A stretch of DNA of 64,000 bases, taken from the NCBI GenBank assembly GCA_945862305.1, contig CAMAXF010000007.1, positions 7,611-71,610 of the forward strand, written 5' to 3'. The position numbers and the translations under genes are program-made. The notes under the pieces were generated by a model. That model worked only from the letters and a program-made list of their open reading frames with translations. It was not told the origin of the DNA and searched no databases. Within the stretch, counting starts at the first letter, position 1; every line of letters starts with the position of its first letter. The DNA comes from Bordetella parapertussis (lineage in GTDB: Bacteria; Pseudomonadota; Gammaproteobacteria; Burkholderiales; Burkholderiaceae_A). This document shows, piece after piece, positions 39,777 through 48,081 of the stretch.

Positions 39777-40291
39777 CGGCTCACCCGAATCTTTCCGCGC
39801 ATGCCTGCATCGTAATGCCCTGCCACGAGGCAGGCAAAGTCGAATTCACCCTCGCGGTTGAAGTGCCAGACCATCGTGCCTTTCTCTCCCGGGCCGACGT
39901 GCGCCATATAGGCCTCGTCGTGTTCCATGTTCGGATGCTTCTTCATCATCTCAGCATGGGCATCAAGCTCCTTTTGCGTACCGATGACCATTTCGTGCAT
40001 CACCTTGCCGTTGTTGCTCACTTCAAAGCGAATGGTCTCGCTCTTTTTGATTTGGATGAGCTCTGGTGCGAATCGCATCGCATCGCTCATGTCGACCTTG
40101 ATCACCCGGCTCACCTTGGCCGGGTCACCCGCAATCCCCCAGGCCGTCTGCTCGGCCGGTGCAACTTGAGCAGATGACCTCGCCGGTGAACCATGGTGGG
40201 CGTTGCCGTGTGCAAAGGCCTTGGGGGAGACACTTGCAAGCAGCGCGCCGGATGTCAGGGTGAGCGTCAAAATGGTGTTGATTTTTTTCAT
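39773..40291 (-). CDS. Cupredoxin-domain copper protein
   Basis: A 172-aa exported protein; the signal ends near SPKAFA, followed by a His-rich stretch (HGNAHHG). The type 1 copper site is complete: H99 in KVMHEMVIG, C154 and H159 in FDFACLVAGHY, and M164 in DAGMRG. The MMKKHPNMEHDEAYMAHVG insertion is Met/His-rich and could bind more copper. It probably carries electrons or copper in the periplasm for the multicopper oxidase encoded 24 nt upstream in the same operon. The specific redox partner is unknown. Confidence 0.9.
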   Translation of the reverse strand: MKKINTILTLTLTSGALLASVSPKAFAHGNAHHGSPARSSAQVAPAEQTAWGIAGDPAKVSRVIKVDMSDAMRFAPELIQIKKSETIRFEVSNNGKVMHEMVIGTQKELDAHAEMMKKHPNMEHDEAYMAHVGPGEKGTMVWHFNREGEFDFACLVAGHYDAGMRGKIRVSR

Positions 40292-40315
40292 GTGGATGTC
40301 CTTTGTGTTGGTTGC

Positions 40316-41743
40316 CTAGTGCTGGTGGCCATGGGCACTGGCGGATTTACCCGGCTTCTGAACCTTGACCTCGATCTCTTGGGTGTCCCGCCGGGGCATG
40401 GCGCCCTGGCCTGCATGGCCGGAGCGGGCTGGAGTTGCGAGGGGGCTGCCCTTCCACTCGAAGGCCTGGGTCCCGGGCGGCTGCTTGTACCAACCTGGGT
40501 TGCTGTAGTCGCCGGGCTTCTGGTCTCGTCGAACCTTGACGACGCTGAACATGCCCCCCATCTCCACCGAGCCGTACGGCCCCTCACCAGTCATCATGGG
40601 TGCTGTGTTCTCGGGCAGTGGCATCTCCATCTCGGCCATGTCGGCCATTCCCCGCTCACCCATCACCATGTAATCCGGAATGAGTCGCCCGATGCGCTTG
40701 GCCAGCCCTGTGTGATCCACACCAATCAGTGTGGGCACGTCGTGGCCCATGGCGTTCATGGTGTGGTGTGACTTGTGGCAATGAAAGGCCCAGTCTCCCT
40801 CCTCGTTTGCAATGAACTCGATCTGTCGCATCTGGCCCACTGCAACGTCTGTGGTGACCTCTGGGCTGCGCATGGCCTTTGGTCGGGGCCCTCCATCGGT
40901 GCCTGTGATCTCAAACTCATGGCCGTGCAGGTGGATGGGGTGATTGGTCATGGTGAGGTTGCCAAACCGGATCCGAACGCGGTCATTGAGCCGAACATGA
41001 AGTGAGTCGATGCCCGGGAAGACTCGGCTGTTCCAAGACCAGATATTGAAGTCCAGCATGGTCATGATCTTGGGCGTGTAGCTGCCCGGGTCGATGTCGT
41101 AGGCATTGAGCAGGAAGCAGAAGTCTCGGTCCACGTTCTCGATGAGGGGATGCTTGGTCTTCGGATGTGTCACCCAGAAGCCCATCATTCCCATGGCCAT
41201 CTGGGTCATCTCATCGGCATGGGGGTGATACATGAAGGTGCCCGGCCGTCTGGCGGTGAACTCGTAGACAAAGGTCTTGCCTGCAGGAATGCCCGGCTGG
41301 TTCAGGCCGGTGACGCCATCCATGCCGTTGGGAAGGCGCTGCCCATGCCAGTGAATGGAGGTGTGTTCGGGAAGGCGATTGGTCACGAAGATCCGCACCT
41401 TGTCACCCTCGACCACCTCAATGGTGGGGCCAGGGGATTGTCCGTTGTAGCCCCACAGGTGAGCCTTGAAGCCAGGCGCCATCTCCCGAACCACCGGCTC
41501 GGCCACCAGGTGGAACTCCTTGACGCCGTTGTTCATGCGCCAGGGGAGCGTCCATCCGTTGAGGGTGACCACCGGGTTATAGGGCCGCCCTGAATTGGGC
41601 ACCAGGGGTGCCTGTGTCTGTGGGCTGGTTTGCAACACTGGTTCGGGCAAGGCGGCCATCGCCACCCGGCTCACTGCGGTGGCTGCGAGCGTGGCAGAGG
41701 CGGCCGCGCCGGTGAGCAGTGCACGTCGTCTTGTCATTTCCAT
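40316..41743 (-). CDS. Multicopper oxidase, Tat-exported
   Basis: A 475-aa protein. The start MEMTRRRALLTGAAASATLA is a Tat-type signal. Copper motifs are in order: HWHGQ, FMYHPHADEM, HPIHLHGHEFE and HCHKSHHTMNAMGH; the last holds the type 1 Cys. A Met-rich stretch (YMVMGERGMADMAEMEMP) follows, then a variable tail ending in a His-rich AHGHQH. Such enzymes oxidise Cu(I) to the less toxic Cu(II) in the periplasm. The ATG at 41743 is chosen from the signal peptide and overlaps the TolC-like gene by 10 nt. It differs from the longer PcoA/CopA type. Confidence 0.92.
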   Translation of the reverse strand: MEMTRRRALLTGAAASATLAATAVSRVAMAALPEPVLQTSPQTQAPLVPNSGRPYNPVVTLNGWTLPWRMNNGVKEFHLVAEPVVREMAPGFKAHLWGYNGQSPGPTIEVVEGDKVRIFVTNRLPEHTSIHWHGQRLPNGMDGVTGLNQPGIPAGKTFVYEFTARRPGTFMYHPHADEMTQMAMGMMGFWVTHPKTKHPLIENVDRDFCFLLNAYDIDPGSYTPKIMTMLDFNIWSWNSRVFPGIDSLHVRLNDRVRIRFGNLTMTNHPIHLHGHEFEITGTDGGPRPKAMRSPEVTTDVAVGQMRQIEFIANEEGDWAFHCHKSHHTMNAMGHDVPTLIGVDHTGLAKRIGRLIPDYMVMGERGMADMAEMEMPLPENTAPMMTGEGPYGSVEMGGMFSVVKVRRDQKPGDYSNPGWYKQPPGTQAFEWKGSPLATPARSGHAGQGAMPRRDTQEIEVKVQKPGKSASAHGHQH

Positions 41744-42750
41744 GCGTCTCTCCTGGTCTGTGCGAGTTGCTCTCGCAGCGCGAAGATCTTGGGGGTGAGG
41801 GCGTGTTCGGCCTGCCAATAAGAGGAGAGCGCCCGAAGGTAGCCTTCGACCGCTTCGGTCTGGTGCTTGGCATCCTTGAGCAGTTCGAATACGCCGATGA
41901 TCATGCCGTTGTAATGCAGCAGGTGCTCCTCAGAGATGCGTTTTTGCAAAGGCAGAATCTCCTGGCGGTGATGCTGAACCTGGGAGAAGGCTTCGTCGCG
42001 AACGAGCATTGATTCCCACACAGCAGATTGCAATGCGATGGTCTCGGGGTGGCTGACCTGCACCCGCAGGAGGGCTGCATCTGTGGGCGAGGGAAGGGCT
42101 GGTTGCGGTGGCGCATCGGGCAGCCGGCTTGGGAGCGTGAAGCCTGTTGCTTGAGCATCGAGTTGAAGGCGTCGAATCAGGGCCTCCCGTGCGGCACCAG
42201 CTGCCACCCGCACCTCCGAGAGCGACTTCTGTGTCTGAGCAGCAGACAATTGCTCCTCCGCCTGATGCAGCAGATTGAGGTTTCCAACCTTGCGCATGCG
42301 CGTGGCCAGCTCTGCAGCAACAGAGGCCACTTCGGCCACCTGCTGCCGGTGGGCAACGCGCTCCTGGGCGGCCACAGCCGCGTGGTAGAGCCCACTCACC
42401 TGGGCGATGAGTCGGGCCTCACGGCTAAGTGCCGACCGGTCTTGATCACGAAGCGCAAGGTAGTCGGCTGGGTTGCGCGAGATGCTCGCAAGGGATTGCT
42501 CAAGGCCGGGATCCAGTGCGAGTGCACGTGAAATCGCCATCTGCAGCGAGAGCAGGTTCTTGGGTGAAGAACTGTCAGTGGCTGGCTTGGCCGCATCCGC
42601 CGCAATCTCCCGGGCATAGGCCTTCCAGCCGCCAGCCTGATCAACTCGTTCATTTGCCTGGCGCCAATCCTCCACGGGATCGGCCAAGGCAACCCGACCA
42701 GACCCAAGCAGGGCGAACAACATCCATACAAGCAAGTGTTTCATGGTCAC
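41734..42750 (-). CDS. TolC-family outer-membrane efflux-like protein, short
   Basis: A 338-aa exported protein (signal MTMKHLLVWMLFALLGSGRVALA). The helical repeats typical of outer-membrane factors are present, such as LIAQVSGLYHAAVAAQERVAHRQQVAEVASVAAELATRMRKVGNLNLLHQAEEQLSAAQ and the HPETIALQSAVWESMLVRDEAFSQ segment. At 338 aa it is well below the 420-470 aa usual for TolC/CusC, and no RND pump or adaptor gene is nearby. It may act in copper tolerance without a dedicated pump, or recruit one encoded elsewhere. It follows the CopL-like gene across a strong stem-loop. Confidence 0.8.
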   Translation of the reverse strand: MTMKHLLVWMLFALLGSGRVALADPVEDWRQANERVDQAGGWKAYAREIAADAAKPATDSSSPKNLLSLQMAISRALALDPGLEQSLASISRNPADYLALRDQDRSALSREARLIAQVSGLYHAAVAAQERVAHRQQVAEVASVAAELATRMRKVGNLNLLHQAEEQLSAAQTQKSLSEVRVAAGAAREALIRRLQLDAQATGFTLPSRLPDAPPQPALPSPTDAALLRVQVSHPETIALQSAVWESMLVRDEAFSQVQHHRQEILPLQKRISEEHLLHYNGMIIGVFELLKDAKHQTEAVEGYLRALSSYWQAEHALTPKIFALREQLAQTRRDAWK

Positions 42751-42771
42751 TCCTCAAGACATCAGAGAACT

Positions 42772-42796
42772 GCTCCCCGTGAGGGGCACGGGGAGC
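42772..42796. promoter_or_regulatory. Perfect 10-bp stem-loop between the CopL-like and TolC-like genes
   Basis: GCTCCCCGTG and CACGGGGAGC pair fully around a 5-nt loop. There is no T-tract after it on the transcribed (minus) strand, so it is not a simple terminator. It could be an attenuator or an mRNA processing or stability element. Confidence 0.6.
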
Positions 42797-42812
42797 CCTA
42801 TGAGGTTGTCTT

Positions 42813-43205
42813 TTAGATGCGAGGAGGTCGTAGCAAGCCTTCTAGCACCACGCTGGCAAAGTCTGCGGTGGGCCCTGGGCTTGGGCGGTGGAATGCTGCT
42901 TCGGTGAACGTGAGAGAGGCTTGGGCCGGCAGCCCGTAAGCCATGAAGCAGGTCGCGGCGCAGAGGGCGCAGGCCCCGGCATGGGCTGAATGCGAGCTGT
43001 TGCTGACGGGGTCCGCGGCCTCGGCCACATGCGATGCGTGGGCAGCGTGTGTGTGCGTGTGGTGCTCTGGAGCCTTCGTTGCGTTGGTGTGCGAGCCTGC
43101 GATGGCTGGGGTCGATCCGTGGCAGGTCATGGCCGCGGCTGCCTGACCCTGAAGCGGCAGGGCCATCAACAATAGAGACATGATGAGGCTGCGAACACTT
43201 TTCAT
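42813..43205 (-). CDS. CopL-like His-rich secreted copper leader protein
   Basis: A 130-aa protein. MKSVRSLIMSLLLMALPLQGQAAA is a signal peptide. A His-rich part (HHTHTHAAHASH and HSAHAG) and a Cys pair (CALCAATC) follow, and the end is LLRPPRI. The layout recalls CopL proteins, which precede copper-oxidase genes in Xanthomonas and relatives and are needed for copper-induced expression. It is first in this operon, as CopL is. The match is from layout, not alignment; DUF2946-type proteins are similar. The neighbouring stem-loop may take part in its role. Confidence 0.6.
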   Translation of the reverse strand: MKSVRSLIMSLLLMALPLQGQAAAAMTCHGSTPAIAGSHTNATKAPEHHTHTHAAHASHVAEAADPVSNSSHSAHAGACALCAATCFMAYGLPAQASLTFTEAAFHRPSPGPTADFASVVLEGLLRPPRI

Positions 43206-43355
43206 GAGGAGAAGAGGGTAACTCTTTTTGAAGTTCGTTGGAGCATTTACCTTGTATGCGTACAGTGCTGCGCGCTCTTATGTTTTATAAAAGCTATCGT
43301 ATTAATTAAGTTAATTGTCTTGATCTATCTGTCTTCGGGGCGGAGACTTTGAGCC
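43206..43355. promoter_or_regulatory. Divergent AT-rich control region of the copper operon and ZIP gene
   Basis: This holds two palindromes, TTTTATAAAA (43283-43292) and AATTAA-G-TTAATT (43304-43316), and a TGTA-N4-TACA element at about 43254-43265. No recognised CueR, CopR or Zur site is evident. Promoters for both directions must lie here. Confidence 0.5.
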
Positions 43356-44275
43356 ATGACGCAAATTCAGTTGGCTGCACGCCGCTTCCGCGATGATTGG
43401 CTCCAAGAGGTTCAGTCTCAGCCCCTGGCCGCCATTGGGCTTTTTTGTGCCCTGCTGTTCATGCTCCTGCTGATCTTAAGCTCCGCGAATGCAGGCTGGT
43501 CACTTCCAGAGCATGCCCGACACGCCCTGCTCGGTGGAAGCGCAGGATTGTTTGGCACGGCGATTGGTGCATCAGGGATCTGGCTCGTGCGCCACTGGAC
43601 GGAACGCCTCGAGGACACCTCGCTGGGCTTTGCTGCAGGGATGATGCTCGCGGCCGCCTTCTTTTCGCTCTTGTTGCCGGGCTTGGATGCGGCAGAGGAG
43701 ATCCTGGGAACCCATGTTGGAGCCTCATTCGTGGTCATTGCGGGGCTCGCGCTCGGAGCCCTCTTGATGGTGGGCCTCGATCGACTCACTCCCCACGCCC
43801 ACTGCCACGGCGGCCCTTGCGGACCGGGGCATGCGCGAGTGAGTCGGGTTTGGCTTTTTGTATTTGCGATCGCCATTCACAATTTTCCTGAGGGAATGGC
43901 TGTTGGGGTAGCCTTCTCGGGAGGCCTCCAGGCCGGGCTTCCATTGGCACTTGCCATTGCGATTCAGGACATCCCGGAGGGCTTGGCAGTTGCCCTGAGC
44001 CTTCGCGCCATTGGCTTGCGGCCCTTGGCAGCTTTTCTGATCTCCGTGGCAACTGGCCTTTTGGAGCCGGCTGGCGCGATGCTCGGCTGGGTGCTCACTG
44101 GGGATTTGATTTGGCGTACCCTCTGGGAATGGGCTTGGCCGCAGGTGCCATGATTTTCGTGGTGTCTCATGAAGTGATTCCCGAGACGCATCGGCGCGGC
44201 CATGAACAGCGTGCCACCATAGGGCTCATGATTGGTTTTGCCACCATGATGTGGCTCGATACGAGTTTTGGTTGA
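43356..44275 (+). pseudogene. ZIP-family metal transporter, frameshifted
   Basis: The first reading frame gives 265 aa with ZIP motifs HNFPEGMAVGVAFSGG and IQDIPEGLAVALSLRA and ends out of register at 44153. The -1 frame continues the family sequence as YPLGMGLAAGAMIFVVSHEVIPETHRRGHE to a TGA at 44273-44275. One T missing from the run at 44110-44112 would restore a single protein. It is either a true inactivating mutation or a sequencing/assembly error. If intact, it would be a ZupT/ZIP importer or exporter of divalent metals in the inner membrane. Dps follows 12 nt later. Confidence 0.8.
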
Positions 44276-44287
44276 TCGGAGGTGAGA

Positions 44288-44806
44288 ATGAAATCGAGGG
44301 CTTCGGTAAGTGGGTCGCGAAAGGGAGCAGGTGTTCCAAAGGTGAACATTGGCATTGCGGATGCTGATCGGGCGAAGATTGCCAAGGGGCTATCTCGATT
44401 CCTGGCTGACAGCTACACCCTGTATCTTCAGACCCACAATTTTCATTGGAATGTCACGGGCCCCATGTTCAATGCCCTGCACAACATGTTCATGGTGCAG
44501 TACACGGAGCAATGGCAGGCACTTGATCTCATCGCTGAGCGCATTCGTGCGCTGGGCCATCCCGCGCCGGGAACGTACGCAGAGTATGCAAAGCTGGCAT
44601 CCATCAAGGAGGTGGCTGGCGTACCGAAGGCGCTCGAGATGGTCAGGGTGTTGGTGGAGGCCCAGGAGGCTACCGCCCGCACCGCAAGGGGTTTATTCCC
44701 CATCGTTGAAAAGGCCAACGACCAGCCAACCGCAGATCTACTCACACAGCGAATCGATGTTCATGAGAAGACCGCGTGGATGCTGCGAAGTCTTCTTGAC
44801 GTTTGA
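44288..44806 (+). CDS. dps: Dps-family DNA-protecting ferritin-like protein
   Basis: A 172-aa four-helix protein. The ferroxidase-site residues are in LQTHNFHWNVTGPMFNALHNMF and ALDLIAERIRALG, the classic Dps pattern, followed by EKANDQPTADLLTQRIDVHEKTAWMLRSLL. The N-terminal tail is Lys/Arg-rich (MKSRASVSGSRKG) and could bind DNA. GGAGGTGA at 44278-44285 sets the ATG at 44288. Dps stores iron using peroxide and shields DNA. It sits with metal-handling genes, but no OxyR or Fur site was recognised. Confidence 0.93.
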   Translation: MKSRASVSGSRKGAGVPKVNIGIADADRAKIAKGLSRFLADSYTLYLQTHNFHWNVTGPMFNALHNMFMVQYTEQWQALDLIAERIRALGHPAPGTYAEYAKLASIKEVAGVPKALEMVRVLVEAQEATARTARGLFPIVEKANDQPTADLLTQRIDVHEKTAWMLRSLLDV

Positions 44807-44816
44807 GGTTGCCATC

Positions 44817-45275
44817 ATGATTATTCGTTCAGCCATAGCCTGCTTGGCGCTCTTCGCGCTTGGCTCGGTGTCCCACGCCAACCCAAAGGCAGCCCTGATC
44901 GATGAGATGCAGGGCTACCTCGAGTTTGTCGATTACGGGGGCGGGGTCATCTTTGCAGAGCAGATTCCGAAGGCTGAGTATTCGAAGATCATGGTCATTG
45001 ACGCGCGTGACGCCGGCCAGTTCGCCAAGGGCCACATTCCGGGGGCGGTCAATATCGAGTGGCGCAAGGTGCTGGAGCAACGTGAGAAGCTTCCCCGCGA
45101 CAAGATGGTTTTGATCTACTGCAACACCGGAAGCCTGTCAGCTCAGGCTGGGTTTGCCTTGAGGGTTGCCGGCCACGACAACGTGCGGATTCTTCAGGGT
45201 GGTTTCGAGGAGTGGAAGGCCAAGGGCGGCCTCGATGCCAACGCACGGGCGCTTGGAGCGCAGCCCAAGCACTAG
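44817..45275 (+). CDS. Exported rhodanese-domain protein
   Basis: A 152-aa protein. MIIRSAIACLALFALGSVSHA is a signal peptide. One rhodanese domain follows: MVIDARDAGQFAKGHIPGAVNIEW and the active-site loop VLIYCNTGSLSAQAG, with the catalytic Cys. It ends LQGGFEEWKAKGG. Periplasmic rhodaneses move sulfane sulfur or may bind metals. It begins 10 nt after dps, so it is likely co-transcribed. Its stop overlaps the opposing gene by 4 nt. The substrate is unknown. Confidence 0.88.
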   Translation: MIIRSAIACLALFALGSVSHANPKAALIDEMQGYLEFVDYGGGVIFAEQIPKAEYSKIMVIDARDAGQFAKGHIPGAVNIEWRKVLEQREKLPRDKMVLIYCNTGSLSAQAGFALRVAGHDNVRILQGGFEEWKAKGGLDANARALGAQPKH

Positions 45276-46180
45276 GCAGGGTCAAGTCTGGTGATCAGGC
45301 TTGAAATGTCGAGCCGTCGGCCACCCTGGCTTTGGATGTCCGCGTAGAACTGATCCACCAGTGCGGTCACGGGGAGTTTGGCGTGGTTGCGGCGGGCTTC
45401 GCTCAGGCAGAGTTCAAGATCTTTGCGCATCCAGTCAACAGCAAATCCAAAGTCGAATTTTCCCTCAATCATGGTGGGGCCCCGGTTTTCCATCTGCCAC
45501 GACTGCGCCGCACCCTTGCTGATGGATTCAAGCACGAGCGACATATCCAGCCCAGCACGTTTTCCAAATGCAATGGCCTCGGCCAGGCCCTGCAGCAGCC
45601 CCGCCACACAAATTTGATTGACCATCTTCGCGAGCTGCCCGCTGCCCGAGTCTCCAATGCGCGTGAAGGCCTTTGAGTAGGCCATGGCCACAGCCTTGGC
45701 AGCGTCAAAGTGTGCCTGTGTTCCGCCCACCATCACGGTGAGTTGGCCATTGACGGCGCCCGCCTGCCCACCCGAGACCGGTGCATCCATAAATCCAATG
45801 CCAAGCTCGTTGGCCCTGGCGTTGAGTTCCCGAGCAACCTCGGCCGAGGCGGTGGTGTGATCCACGAAAAGAGCGCCTGTGGCCATGGATTCAAACGCAC
45901 CGTTGGGCCCGGTGGTCACGCTTCGCAGATCATTGTCGTTGCCGACGCAGCAGAGCACGATGTCTGCGTTCGCGGCGGCCTCCTTGGGCGTGGTTGCCGT
46001 GGAACCGCCGAACTCGGCTGCCCATGCCTTGGCCTTCTCTGCTGACCGGTTGTAGACGGTGACCTTGTGCCCCGCTTTGGCCAGATGGCCCGCCATGGGA
46101 AAGCCCATGACGCCAAGGCCAATGAATGCAACCCGTGTGGCCGGGCAGAGGGAATAACTCTTCGCTTGGATGCTGGGCAT
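45272..46180 (-). CDS. 3-hydroxyisobutyrate dehydrogenase-family NAD(P) oxidoreductase
   Basis: A 302-aa beta-hydroxyacid dehydrogenase. The Rossmann motif is VAFIGLGVMGFPMAGHLAKAGHKVTVYNR. FMDAPVSGGQAGAVNGQLTVMVGG is the substrate loop and GSGQLAKMVNQ has the catalytic lysine. Substrates in the family include 3-hydroxyisobutyrate, tartronate semialdehyde and succinic semialdehyde; none is singled out here. It is convergent with the rhodanese gene and divergent from tonB, so it is probably transcribed alone. Confidence 0.9.
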   Translation of the reverse strand: MPSIQAKSYSLCPATRVAFIGLGVMGFPMAGHLAKAGHKVTVYNRSAEKAKAWAAEFGGSTATTPKEAAANADIVLCCVGNDNDLRSVTTGPNGAFESMATGALFVDHTTASAEVARELNARANELGIGFMDAPVSGGQAGAVNGQLTVMVGGTQAHFDAAKAVAMAYSKAFTRIGDSGSGQLAKMVNQICVAGLLQGLAEAIAFGKRAGLDMSLVLESISKGAAQSWQMENRGPTMIEGKFDFGFAVDWMRKDLELCLSEARRNHAKLPVTALVDQFYADIQSQGGRRLDISSLITRLDPA

Positions 46181-46240
46181 GATGGTAGGTCCTTAAATTT
46201 GAAGCGGTTGTAGGGGCCTATTCTGACAAAATAGATTGTC

Positions 46241-46915
46241 ATGTCGACGCTGGCCCCGCCAACCACCCCCCGCATTCAGCCGCCCTTGGTCTGGCTGAAC
46301 GGCCGTGCCTTTGGCATTGTGTTGGGCCTTCACGGTGCTGCCTTGTTTTGGGTCTGGATGGAGATCGGTCAGGTGGATCTTCAGGTCTCGAGTGCCCGGC
46401 CCATGATGGCCAGCATCATTGCGCCCCAACAAGAGGCCGCCGTTAAGCCGGCACCACCTGCCGCCAAGCGGCTCGAGCCTCAGCAGACCAAACGCATCGT
46501 GGCAGCCGAGTCGAATCGACCTTCCCCCCCGGAGGCCGCCCAAGAGAAGGACCAGCCGCGTGAGCAGTCAGCCCCAGCAGTGGATGTCGAGCACAAGGAC
46601 CAGGCCAAGGAGGCGACCGCGTCGGCAGAGGTTGTTCAGCCCCGGTTTGATGCAGACTATCTCAACAATCCCAAGCCCGGTTATCCCATGATGTCAAAGC
46701 GTTTGGGTGAAGAAGGGCAGGTACTCTTGCGTGTGTTGGTGAGCAGTCAGGGCAGCGCCGAGCAGGTACAACTGGTTCGCAGCAGCGGCTTTTCCAGGCT
46801 CGATGAGGCGGCAGCAGAGGCGGTGGCCAGATGGCGTTTTGTTCCAGCCAAGGTGGGCAGTATGGCCACCACGGCATGGGTTCAGGTTCCAGTTTCATTT
46901 CAGTTGCGGAGATAG
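46241..46915 (+). CDS. tonB: TonB energy-transducing protein
   Basis: A 224-aa protein with one membrane anchor near the N-terminus (GIVLGLHGAALFWVW), a Pro/Glu/Lys-rich periplasmic spacer and a C-terminal TonB domain: YLNNPKPGYPMMSKRLGEEGQVLLRVLVS and VAEAVARWRFVPAK-like (AVARWRFVPAK). It transmits proton-motive force from ExbBD to outer-membrane receptors for iron or vitamin B12. exbB follows after 3 nt. No receptor gene is intact in this window; only a remnant is at 48781. Confidence 0.93.
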   Translation: MSTLAPPTTPRIQPPLVWLNGRAFGIVLGLHGAALFWVWMEIGQVDLQVSSARPMMASIIAPQQEAAVKPAPPAAKRLEPQQTKRIVAAESNRPSPPEAAQEKDQPREQSAPAVDVEHKDQAKEATASAEVVQPRFDADYLNNPKPGYPMMSKRLGEEGQVLLRVLVSSQGSAEQVQLVRSSGFSRLDEAAAEAVARWRFVPAKVGSMATTAWVQVPVSFQLRR

Positions 46916-46918
46916 CGC

Positions 46919-47602
46919 ATGTCAACCACTCAGGCCATGGGCCTTGGTCACTTCCTTGAGCAGACCGATGCCGTGGGCATGACGCTCTTCATCATTCTCC
47001 TGGCCATGTCGGTGGCGAGCTGGACGGTGATCGTGAGCAAGATTCTCCGGGCCCGAAAGGCCGCGCAAACCGGCGCAGAATTTGCCGCTCGTTTCCAAAG
47101 CTCCAGCTCGATCGACGACCTCCAGGCCCTCATTGCAGACCATCCCGATGCCCGCTCCCAGATTGCTGCCCATGCGCTCTCGGCGGCTGCCTACAGTCGC
47201 ATTGCGCCGGGCTCAGGGCTGATCGATTCCGAAAGCCCGAGTGAGCTGGTCAGCCGTGCTCTGCAGCAGGCCATCGATGAGGAGGCGGCACGGCAAGAGT
47301 ACGGGCAGACGCTCTTGGCCTCGGTGGCATCCAGCGCACCTTTTGTGGGGCTCTTCGGAACGGTCTGGGGCATCTACCACGCGCTCATCAGCATTGGCAT
47401 GAGTGGGCAGAGTTCGCTCGACCAAGTGGCTGGGCCCGTCGGAGAGGCGCTCATCATGACGGCCCTCGGGCTGGCCGTGGCGATTCCTGCGGCATTGGCC
47501 TACAACGCCTTTCAGCGCCAGGCTCGGCTCTACAGCGGTCAGCTTGAGCGCTTTTCTCACGACCTCTTCGTGCTGATTTCCACGGGGAGCAAGCCTCGAT
47601 AA
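46919..47602 (+). CDS. exbB: ExbB, TonB-complex proton channel
   Basis: A 227-aa MotA/TolQ/ExbB-family membrane protein. The first span is TLFIILLAMSVASWTVIVSK. The conserved late part is LASVASSAPFVGLFGTVWGIYHALISIG and GEALIMTALGLAVAIPAALAYN. With ExbD it forms the proton-driven motor of TonB. The TAATG junction overlaps exbD by 1 nt. TolQ is an alternative, but the tonB neighbour favours ExbB. Confidence 0.94.
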   Translation: MSTTQAMGLGHFLEQTDAVGMTLFIILLAMSVASWTVIVSKILRARKAAQTGAEFAARFQSSSSIDDLQALIADHPDARSQIAAHALSAAAYSRIAPGSGLIDSESPSELVSRALQQAIDEEAARQEYGQTLLASVASSAPFVGLFGTVWGIYHALISIGMSGQSSLDQVAGPVGEALIMTALGLAVAIPAALAYNAFQRQARLYSGQLERFSHDLFVLISTGSKPR

Positions 47603-48015
47603 TGGCCTTTCATCTCTCCTCAAAGACTGGGCGCAACCAGCCCAACCCCGAGATCAACATGGTCCCGCTCATCGATGTGATGCTGGTGCTCGTGATCATC
47701 TTCATGGTCACTGCGCCGCTGATGACCCATGCGGTGAAGGTGGATCTGCCCAAGGCGAATAGCCAGCGCAATGAGGTCAAGCCAGAAACCATCTCTGTCT
47801 CGATCGATGCAAAGGGTGATCTCTATTGGAACAAAGAGAAACTCAGTTGGAGCGACCTTCCACTCCGTATGCAGACGGCCTCTACACAAGCGCCTCAGCC
47901 CGAGTTGCATATTCGGGCCGATGAGAACACGGCTTACAAGAAGGTGGCTGAACTCATGAGCGAGGCTTCCAAGGTGGGGCTCACTCGGATTGGATTTGTG
48001 ACGGATCCGAAGTAG
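47602..48015 (+). CDS. exbD: ExbD, TonB-complex subunit
   Basis: A 137-aa single-span protein. The N-terminal NPEINMVPLIDVMLVLVIIFMVTAP contains the conserved membrane Asp of ExbD/TolR that carries protons. The periplasmic part follows, ending KVGLTRIGFVTDPK. It overlaps exbB by 1 nt and ends the tonB-exbB-exbD operon. Confidence 0.95.
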   Translation: MAFHLSSKTGRNQPNPEINMVPLIDVMLVLVIIFMVTAPLMTHAVKVDLPKANSQRNEVKPETISVSIDAKGDLYWNKEKLSWSDLPLRMQTASTQAPQPELHIRADENTAYKKVAELMSEASKVGLTRIGFVTDPK

Positions 48016-48038
48016 GGGCGGTATTGCCTTTTACGTCT

Positions 48039-48066
48039 ATTTTGTACAAAATGTACATATTGGACA
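48039..48066. promoter_or_regulatory. YefM-type operator: TGTACA boxes
   Basis: TGTACA at 48043-48048 and 48052-48057, then TGGACA at 48061-48066, are spaced by exactly 9 bp. The first lies in a 14-bp perfect palindrome (48039-48052). TGTACA is the known core of the E. coli YefM-YoeB operator, which supports autoregulation of the antitoxin gene starting at 48082. Confidence 0.75.
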
Positions 48067-48081
48067 TTGCAAAGGATCGGT

